From the NCBI GenBank assembly GCA_039026975.1, contig JBCCLI010000458.1, forward strand, positions 1 through 5,044: a stretch of DNA of 5,044 nt, given 5' to 3'. Source of the stretch: JBCBKZ01 sp039026975 (lineage in GTDB: Bacteria; Bacteroidota; Bacteroidia; J057). Numbering within the stretch: the first letter of the stretch is position 1; each line of letters begins with the position of its first letter. Made by a program: the position numbers and the translations under genes. Below are positions 1 through 5,044 of this stretch, piece by piece. A model generated the notes under the pieces. It made no database searches. It had not been told where the DNA came from and saw nothing but the letters and a program-made list of their open reading frames with translations.

Positions 1-1991
1 AGGTAAAGCTGCGCCACTTCATCATCCAGGAAGTCATACTCAAACACAGTAGTAGGACTGATAGATTCAAAGGTCTCCTGTAACTGGGTTAAATTATTGC
101 GTAGATCTTTTGACTCTAGCTTGACGAGTAAATACTGTAGCCACTCATAATTTCTATTGTGAAAACCGTAGTTGCCTATTTCTTGACGTAGGGAGGTGAA
201 GTGGAAGTCTTCACATACCCCCACAATGATGCTACCTCCCAGATTGGCTTCCACGCGTTGGCCTAGTGCCTCTTCTGGCGTCCATCCAAGGAAGTCAATA
301 GCTGAAACATTTAACACCAGCTCTGTAAGGCTATCCCCTTCCAGAAATTCACCCATAGGACGGCCCGCAATCATTTTCAGGTCAAGCACCTCAAAGATTT
401 CTGCATCAGCCCTGCAAGTAGCTAAGTCTGCGCTGGCCTCGCCTTCAGCGTATGTATGAGAAAGCGACCTGCCACTGGTAGAATGTCCAGGATAGGACTG
501 GGAAAGAGATACTTCCCTAACAGAGCTGAGGCTTCTAAACTCTTTTTCTATGGTCTCTATATTACTCCTGGGTCTTACCCCCATGACTCTCACGGCTACT
601 ACCTGTTCTGGAGAATAGCCTAATTGCTTCTCCTGAATATAGGTGAGCTGTTGATAGAGGATGATGGTACATACGATGAGTAGGCAGGAAATCCCAAACT
701 GGAAGATGACTAGCCCTTTTCTGACGGTACTAGCGCCACTCTTGGGGGTCATTTTCTGCCGTAATGCCTGAAGAGGCTTGAAAGAAGACAGATAGAGGGC
801 AGGATAGGAACCTGCTAGTAGGGTAATGACTAGCCACACCCCTACTAAGCCTAAGGTAAAGGTGGGGGTAAATAGGCTACTGAAGCTTAATTCCTTTAGG
901 ATCATCTGGTTAAAGAAAGGAATCCCCAAGTATAGGATACCCATACTAAGAAGAATCCCCAAAAAGGAGAAAATGGCAGTTTCCACGTAGAATTGGAAGG
1001 CTAGCTGGCTGGCCGTGGCTCCCATGGTTTTACTGATCCCTACTTCTCTGGCTCTTTGCTGAGACTTAGCTGTGCTAAGATTCATGTAGTTAACACAGGC
1101 TATCAGCACTAGTACTAAGGCCAGACTGATTAAAATCCAAATTTGTTTAATATCTCCATAGACTACCTCCCTATCCATTATTTCAGGCGAATAGAGATGA
1201 ATATCCAGGAGTGGCTTTAACTGAAAGGAGAAGAATATCTCCTCATCTGGAAATTCCTCCTCTACCAAGCCTTGGATTTTACTTCTAAGGGCGGGGAGAC
1301 TGTTTAAGTCCTGTAAGAGAAAGAAGGTATAAAAGCTGGCATTTCCCCAGCTTAATCTGTCAGGCTTACCTAGTGGATTAGTTTCAAAAGAGGCTATCAT
1401 CTCCATAGGTAAATGGGTCTGTACAGGCAAGTCTTTAAATATGCCAGTAACCTCCAAGTCATATCTGTTATCTACCTTGAGAATTTTTCCCATAGCCTCT
1501 TCTTCCCCAAAGTATTTTTTCGCATTTGACTCACTAAGAATGACAGTATTGATTCTGCTTAGGGCATTTTGGGGATTACCAGAGACCATGTCCATGGTGA
1601 AAACCTCAAATAAAGAAGGATCAGCCCAGTAGAGGTGTTCTTCTATAAAATTTTCATTATTGACCGTAATAGAGGCAGATTCTCCATAATTATGGGGAAG
1701 AATTCTCAGTGCTTCTTGTATTTCCGGTAGGCGCTCTTGTAGGAAAGGAGCCGCCTTATTAGGGGCAGAACCTATGGCTATCGTATTTCCATCAGAGGTA
1801 AAAGAAACGCTCAATCTTGCAATCCTATCCGCTTTTTGATGGAAACTCTCATATGAGGTCTCAAACTGTACATAGAGTAGAACAGCAAAAGCAGCTGCTA
1901 GTCCCACTGATAGCCCTATAAGGTTAATAAGGGTAAAGGAGATATTCTGGCTGATATGCCTAAGGGCCAGCTTGAGGGAAGTCAAAAGCAT
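1..1991 (-). CDS. ABC transporter permease, MacB/FtsX type with duplicated unit (C-terminus outside window)
   Basis: This is an inner-membrane permease subunit of the MacB/LolC/FtsX (type VII) ABC transporter class. The frame is open from the ATG at 1991 to the window edge, 663 residues. An in-frame TAA at 2010-2012 makes this the first ATG; there is no Shine-Dalgarno sequence. Visible order: cytoplasmic start MLLTSLKLALRHISQN, helix 1 (about 18-40), a MacB-like periplasmic domain (about 45-280), helix 2 ending in VNYMNLSTA (about 283-305), the cytoplasmic coupling segment EVGISKTMGA (316-325), helices 3 and 4 (about 335-358 and 375-398, ending GSYPALYLSSF), helix 5 (about 425-447), then a second periplasmic domain containing CEDFHFTSL. 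The cut falls at EYDFLDDEVAQLY, just before the final three helices, so roughly 115-130 residues are missing by comparison with the paralogue at 2693. Residue 320 in the coupling segment is Ser where the paralogue has Arg. No Walker motifs are present, so an ATPase must come from elsewhere. Substrate unknown; efflux or lipoprotein/peptide export is the family precedent. Confidence 0.93.
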   Translation of the reverse strand, partial: MLLTSLKLALRHISQNISFTLINLIGLSVGLAAAFAVLLYVQFETSYESFHQKADRIARLSVSFTSDGNTIAIGSAPNKAAPFLQERLPEIQEALRILPHNYGESASITVNNENFIEEHLYWADPSLFEVFTMDMVSGNPQNALSRINTVILSESNAKKYFGEEEAMGKILKVDNRYDLEVTGIFKDLPVQTHLPMEMIASFETNPLGKPDRLSWGNASFYTFFLLQDLNSLPALRSKIQGLVEEEFPDEEIFFSFQLKPLLDIHLYSPEIMDREVVYGDIKQIWILISLALVLVLIACVNYMNLSTAKSQQRAREVGISKTMGATASQLAFQFYVETAIFSFLGILLSMGILYLGIPFFNQMILKELSFSSLFTPTFTLGLVGVWLVITLLAGSYPALYLSSFKPLQALRQKMTPKSGASTVRKGLVIFQFGISCLLIVCTIILYQQLTYIQEKQLGYSPEQVVAVRVMGVRPRSNIETIEKEFRSLSSVREVSLSQSYPGHSTSGRSLSHTYAEGEASADLATCRADAEIFEVLDLKMIAGRPMGEFLEGDSLTELVLNVSAIDFLGWTPEEALGQRVEANLGGSIIVGVCEDFHFTSLRQEIGNYGFHNRNYEWLQYLLVKLESKDLRNNLTQLQETFESISPTTVFEYDFLDDEVAQLY

Positions 1992-2023
1992 AGTGTTACA
2001 TTTTAGGAGTTACCCAAGAGACC

Positions 2024-2052
2024 TAAGGTTTAAGCTGAGCGTTGCAACCTTA
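2024..2052. repeat. inverted repeat between the SRPBCC gene and the minus-strand permease
   Basis: TAAGGTT (2024-2030) is matched by AACCTTA (2046-2052) across a 15-base spacer, inside the 81-base gap between the two minus-strand genes. In the direction of transcription no T-run follows the second arm, so it does not look like an intrinsic terminator and would not separate the two genes. It could be a binding site, a leader hairpin of the permease message, or chance. Confidence 0.3.
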
Positions 2053-2072
2053 AGATGGCTAACTTACTGATT

Positions 2073-2507
2073 CTAAACAAAAAGTCGTTGGCTGTAAGGA
2101 ACTATTTCTTCAGTCTCCACATACCCTTTTAGCAGCCGGAGGTACATAGCCCAGCAGTAAGAAGACCTCCGGAAATGTTCATTCGCATCTTTCCAGCCGG
2201 TATGGAAGAATTCCACTACTGTTCCCTTTTCTCCTTTCTCTATCAATTGGAAGCCTACTTCTGTACCTGTCCAGTCCCCATCTGCCTCTGTCATCTCCCA
2301 GCTAATAGCAGCATCCTGCGCTAGCTTAGTGACCTTCCCTAACCAGTAATAGCCCGGACCAAAATCAAATTCATATATGCCATTAGGACCATGTGGGATC
2401 TTGCAGGCTTTAGGCCACCAGGCGTTTAGTCCTTTAACGGTGCTGATAGCTTCAAATATCTTATCAGGAGAAGCTTCAATACAGAAATGGTGTAGAATAT
2501 CTGGCAT
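2073..2507 (-). CDS. SRPBCC-fold protein, AHSA1-like
   Basis: A complete 144-residue protein, ending in TAG, of the SRPBCC (START/Bet v1-like) superfamily, close to the AHSA1 (activator of Hsp90 ATPase homologue 1-like) group. Family signs: an N-terminal ASPDKIFEAIS strand-helix start (about 12-22), GLNAWWPKA soon after (about 26-34), GIYEFDFGPG in the central sheet, SWEMTEADGDWTGTEVGF (about 69-86), VEFFHTGW (about 98-105), and a long C-terminal helix with a Trp (SSYCWAMYLRLLKGYVE). Length fits a stand-alone domain. The fold makes a hydrophobic cavity that binds lipids or other small hydrophobic molecules; the ligand here cannot be read from sequence. No signal peptide or membrane helix, so it should be cytoplasmic. 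The start is the only candidate: an in-frame stop lies at 2556-2558 with no ATG, GTG or TTG between. It sits 81 bases upstream of the minus-strand permease and could share its transcript. Confidence 0.93.
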   Translation of the reverse strand: MPDILHHFCIEASPDKIFEAISTVKGLNAWWPKACKIPHGPNGIYEFDFGPGYYWLGKVTKLAQDAAISWEMTEADGDWTGTEVGFQLIEKGEKGTVVEFFHTGWKDANEHFRRSSYCWAMYLRLLKGYVETEEIVPYSQRLFV

Positions 2508-2545
2508 GTGTGAGATGATTAGAGAAGACTTGGAAAACTGGCTTT

Positions 2546-2576
2546 CAAAAAGTAATCAGCTTACTTTTCTCATCAA
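2546..2576 (-). promoter_or_regulatory. candidate Bacteroidota-type promoter for the SRPBCC gene
   Basis: Read on the minus strand, a TTG (2576-2574) is followed after 19 bases by TACTTTTTG (2554-2546). This resembles the known Bacteroidota promoter form, TTG or TTTG near -33 and TAnnTTTG near -7, with one extra T in the -7 element. Transcription would begin around 2540, about 30 bases before the ATG at 2507, which is a sensible leader length. The placement between two inverted repeats adds some weight. The match is by eye only and the region is AT-rich, so a chance match is quite possible. Confidence 0.35.
2548..2568. repeat. inverted repeat, 8-base arms with 5-base spacer
   Basis: AAAAGTAA (2548-2555) is matched by TTACTTTT (2561-2568) across the spacer TCAGC. 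It covers most of the proposed -7 element of the SRPBCC promoter and ends 5 bases from the 14-base palindrome. Being AT-rich it would form only a weak hairpin, so a protein-binding site is more likely than an RNA structure. It is not a convincing terminator because no gene ends at it. Confidence 0.4.
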
Positions 2577-2587
2577 CCATATGGTTG
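2574..2587. repeat. perfect 14-base palindrome, possible operator
   Basis: CAACCATATGGTTG reads identically on both strands. It lies in the divergent intergenic region, 67 bases from the minus-strand start codon at 2507 and 105 bases from the plus-strand start codon at 2693, and its left edge contains the TTG proposed as the -33 element of the SRPBCC promoter. A dimeric repressor bound here could block that promoter. No regulator gene is in the window, so the protein that would bind is unknown. The palindrome is certain; the operator role is inference. Confidence 0.5.
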
Positions 2588-2656
2588 TTTGTCGAAGAAA
2601 TAAAGCTGTTAAGAGAAATTATCTGTCCCATTTTCCTAAAATACAGTAACCATCGG

Positions 2657-2665
2657 TATTTTTTG
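2657..2665 (+). promoter_or_regulatory. weak -7-like element ahead of the plus-strand permease
   Basis: TATTTTTTG lies 27 bases before the ATG at 2693 and resembles the Bacteroidota -7 word TAnnTTTG with one extra T. No TTG or TTTG is found at the expected distance upstream; only a TTTT run at 2631-2634 is near the right place. It is the best plus-strand candidate in the intergenic region but is weak. Confidence 0.2.
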
Positions 2666-2692
2666 AAGTATCCCTTCCTACACACTGAAACT

Positions 2693-5044
2693 ATGATCTG
2701 GAACTACCTGAAAATCGCTATCCGTAACAGCCAAAATAATAAGCTGTTTACCTTTATCAATATTTTTAGCTTGACCCTGGGGATTACTGCCTGTATGGTC
2801 ATCTACCTTTTCATCCATGATGAGCGTAGCTTCGATGCGTTTCATGACCAGAAGGATCAAATCTACCGCCTAAATGAGATCCAAAGCTTTACAGGTACTA
2901 ACACCCAGCATGTGGCACTCTCCATGCCTGGAATGGGGCCTAATCTCATCAAGGACTATCCCGAAATAGAATCCTTCACACGCTACTGGACCAGAGGGAA
3001 AAACCTGTTTGAACATGCAGATACTAAAATTACGGTAGAGTCTACCATCATGGTTGACAGTACCTTTCTAGCCATTTTTGATTATCCATTAATGGAGGGA
3101 GAACGAGCAGGGATACTAGATGAGCCTAATACCATGGTGCTCACCCAGGAGACCGCCAAAAAGCTTTTTGGAGATGAGCCTGCCTTGGGAGAAAGCATCA
3201 GGATAGATGAGGACCTATTTAAAATTACCGGTGTGCTGGAAGATGTACCGGAGAATTCCCACCTGCAGTTTGATGCCCTGATTTCCATGACTACTGTCAC
3301 CAGGGAGAATCCTGAATTCAATAATCGTTTTGGCTCTAACTTCATGGTTACCTACCTGGTCTTCAATCCTAATACAGATGTGAAGGCATTGGAAGCTAAA
3401 ATGCCTGACTTTATGCTGAAGATGATGCCGCCGGATGAGGGGGATACAGATGATATAAATGACTATTATGTATTGTACTTCCAGCCCTTAGAGGAGGTCC
3501 ACCTGGGAGCTACCCACGTAGAGCATGATTACCAGAACTACAGGAAGTTTAATGGAGCTTATCTGGATATTTTTGCCTTAGTAGGAATCTTTATTTTGCT
3601 CATAGCTAGTGTGAATTTCATGAACTTGATCACGGCCAGGGCTTCACATCGTTGGAAGGAAGTAGGAGTAAGAAAAGCCATAGGCGCCCGAAAAGGGCAG
3701 CTATTTTCACAGTTCACCGTCGAGTCTATGTTGTTGGGCTTCCTGGCATTTGTATTTGCTGTTTTGTTGGGCTTGGCCGTAACGCCCCTATTGAATACCC
3801 TCATAGGGAGGGAGCTGAGCTTTACATACTTCTTTGAGCATCCCATTTTTCTCCTGTTAGCCTTTGGGGTGAGTGTAGGGCTAGGGTTTTTAGGAGGCTT
3901 GTACCCTTCCCTCTACCTTGCTTCCTTTGATACGGTGAGAGTGCTGAAAGGGGGAGAGGTCAAAACCAATAAGTCTCTCTTTAGAAGTTCCTTAGTAGTC
4001 CTTCAGTTTGGGCTGGCCATAGCCATGGTAGTCAGTACCTTACTTGTAGTCCAGCAGCTAGGCTTTATTAAGGAGAAAGACATAGGATTTGAGAAAGATC
4101 ATATGGTTCTGGTGGAATTAAATGATGATGCCAATGAAGCCTATGAAACCCTGAAAACAGAACTGAAAAATAGTAGCCACGTTCTGGGGGTAACGGCTTC
4201 CGGTCAGCGCCTGGGAAGCAACTTCCATCAGTGGGGATTTAAAATAAAGTCAGATACTGTAAGGCGTATCACCCCTTCCAATGTGCATGTGGACTTTAAT
4301 TACCTGGATGTGTATAGCATTAAGGTGAAGGAAGGGAGGGGATTCTCCAAAGAATATGCACGTGATGATGGGTTCGCCTTTGTGGTAAATGAGGCTTTTG
4401 TAGAGGAGTTTGGAGTGGGGGAGAGCCCTGTGGGCGTAAGAGCAGGCCACTCCTGGCATCATGATGATTCCCTGGGAAGTATCATAGGAGTAGTGGAAGA
4501 TTTCCATTTCAACTCCCTGCATCACGAGATCAATACGCTAGCCATGGTCGTACATCCTGATTGGGGATTCTCAGAAATGACCATAAAAATTAGCGGCCAA
4601 AACGTGTCAGAGGCTTTGGCAGAAATAGAAGAAACCTGGAATACATTAATCCCTCGCTGGCCTTTTGAGTATTCTTTCCTGGATGAGCATTTTGAAGAAT
4701 TATACCGCTCTGAGCAGCAGATGGAAGCTGTGGTAAGCATGATGGCTATCCTGGCCATATTCATAGCCTGTATGGGCTTGTTTGGGCTGATTGTCTTTAC
4801 TACCGAGAGAAAAACCAAGGAGATAGGCATACGCAAAATTCTGGGGGCCTCAGCCAGCCAAATCATGGTTCACCTTTCCCGTAATTTTGCCTGGATGATG
4901 CTCATCGCTTTCGTGCTGTTCAGCCCCTTTACCTACTTCCTCATTAAGCAGTGGCTGGAAAACTTTGCGTACAGGATTCAGATTAATCCAGTCGTCTTTC
5001 TCATAGGAGGGGTGTTGGCTTTCTTGATAGCTATGCTGACCATC
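2693..5044 (+). CDS. ABC transporter permease, MacB/FtsX type with duplicated unit (last residues outside window)
   Basis: A second, divergently oriented permease of the same class; 784 codons are visible and the frame is still open at the window edge inside the last helix, so probably only about 10-20 residues are missing. It starts MIWNYLKIAIRNSQNNK, the usual cytoplasmic N-terminus for the family. Although the frame is open well upstream, no in-frame ATG was seen there. Order: helix 1 (about 20-42), periplasmic core domain 1 (about 45-285), helix 2 (290-310) ending SVNFMNLITARAS, coupling segment EVGVRKAIGA (323-332), helices 3 and 4 (about 345-366 and 383-410, ending GGLYPSLYLASF), helix 5 (about 433-456), periplasmic domain 2 with VEDFHFNSLHHEI (601-613) and EYSFLDEHFEELY, helix 6 (about 683-705), coupling segment EIGIRKILGA (710-719), helix 7 (about 733-754) and helix 8 (from about 766). 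Both halves keep the coupling motif, so the chain probably forms a pseudo-dimer by itself. No ATPase domain. The transported substrate cannot be inferred. Confidence 0.95.
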   Translation, partial: MIWNYLKIAIRNSQNNKLFTFINIFSLTLGITACMVIYLFIHDERSFDAFHDQKDQIYRLNEIQSFTGTNTQHVALSMPGMGPNLIKDYPEIESFTRYWTRGKNLFEHADTKITVESTIMVDSTFLAIFDYPLMEGERAGILDEPNTMVLTQETAKKLFGDEPALGESIRIDEDLFKITGVLEDVPENSHLQFDALISMTTVTRENPEFNNRFGSNFMVTYLVFNPNTDVKALEAKMPDFMLKMMPPDEGDTDDINDYYVLYFQPLEEVHLGATHVEHDYQNYRKFNGAYLDIFALVGIFILLIASVNFMNLITARASHRWKEVGVRKAIGARKGQLFSQFTVESMLLGFLAFVFAVLLGLAVTPLLNTLIGRELSFTYFFEHPIFLLLAFGVSVGLGFLGGLYPSLYLASFDTVRVLKGGEVKTNKSLFRSSLVVLQFGLAIAMVVSTLLVVQQLGFIKEKDIGFEKDHMVLVELNDDANEAYETLKTELKNSSHVLGVTASGQRLGSNFHQWGFKIKSDTVRRITPSNVHVDFNYLDVYSIKVKEGRGFSKEYARDDGFAFVVNEAFVEEFGVGESPVGVRAGHSWHHDDSLGSIIGVVEDFHFNSLHHEINTLAMVVHPDWGFSEMTIKISGQNVSEALAEIEETWNTLIPRWPFEYSFLDEHFEELYRSEQQMEAVVSMMAILAIFIACMGLFGLIVFTTERKTKEIGIRKILGASASQIMVHLSRNFAWMMLIAFVLFSPFTYFLIKQWLENFAYRIQINPVVFLIGGVLAFLIAMLTI

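Noticed and set aside
196..459. An 87-codon plus-strand open frame, and a 63-codon one at 1441-1632
   Set aside because: Both are antisense to the minus-strand permease, whose frame is continuous and family-like through these stretches.
2041..2048. 8-base palindrome GTTGCAAC
   Set aside because: Short enough to occur by chance, and it partly overlaps the arm of the larger inverted repeat.
2024..2052. Intrinsic terminator between the SRPBCC gene and the permease
   Set aside because: The arms are only 7 bases, the spacer is 15 bases, and no T-run follows in the direction of transcription.
2075..2090. A minus-strand -7-like word (ACTTTTTG) at the 3' end of the SRPBCC gene as a permease promoter
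   Set aside because: It lacks the leading T of the TAnnTTTG word, no good -33 element was seen, and it is about 90 bases from the permease start.
2377..2649. A 90-codon plus-strand open frame overlapping the SRPBCC gene and the intergenic region
   Set aside because: Most of it is antisense to a well-supported SRPBCC gene, and its translation shows no recognisable domain or family-like composition.
4522..4866. A 114-codon minus-strand open frame inside the plus-strand permease
   Set aside because: It lies wholly antisense to conserved coding sequence, including the EIGIRKILGA segment, and its protein resembles nothing known; a shadow frame. The same applies to the minus-strand frames at 2678-2860, 3082-3345, 3559-3846 and 4250-4525, and to the plus-strand frame at 3652-3837.
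1..5044. Mobile element, CRISPR array, tRNA, rRNA or phage signature
   Set aside because: No direct-repeat arrays, transposase-like frames, terminal repeats or RNA-gene folds were seen; almost all sequence is accounted for by three conserved genes.

Overview
The window looks like ordinary chromosomal DNA from a member of the Bacteroidota, probably a Cytophagia-like marine or soil lineage. The assignment rests on three things: the long MacB/FtsX-type permeases with the motif wording typical of that phylum (VNYMNL or VNFMNL, DFHF-SL, EVGxRKxxGA), start codons without Shine-Dalgarno sequences, and TA-n-TTTG-like promoter words. No genus can be named from the sequence alone.

Layout: positions 1-1991 (minus strand) hold the first 663 residues of a large ABC-transporter permease whose C-terminus lies outside the window. 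An 81-base gap with a weak inverted repeat follows. Positions 2073-2507 (minus strand) hold a complete 144-residue SRPBCC/AHSA1-type small-molecule-binding-fold protein. Positions 2508-2692 are a 185-base divergent intergenic region with a candidate promoter, a perfect 14-base palindrome and an 8-base-arm inverted repeat. Positions 2693-5044 (plus strand) hold a second large ABC permease, 784 residues visible and missing probably only its last few residues.

The two permeases are paralogues with the same architecture. One transmembrane helix, a periplasmic MacB-like core domain and three helices make one unit, and that unit is then duplicated, so a single chain probably supplies both halves of the membrane channel. 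Neither carries an ATP-binding domain and no ATPase gene is in the window, so both must rely on an ATPase encoded elsewhere. The SRPBCC gene lies upstream of the first permease on the same strand and may be co-transcribed with it. The second permease is divergent and shares the short intergenic region, so common control from the palindromic sites is possible. No RNA gene, mobile element, CRISPR array or clear terminator was found, and nothing compels the view that this is a new system.
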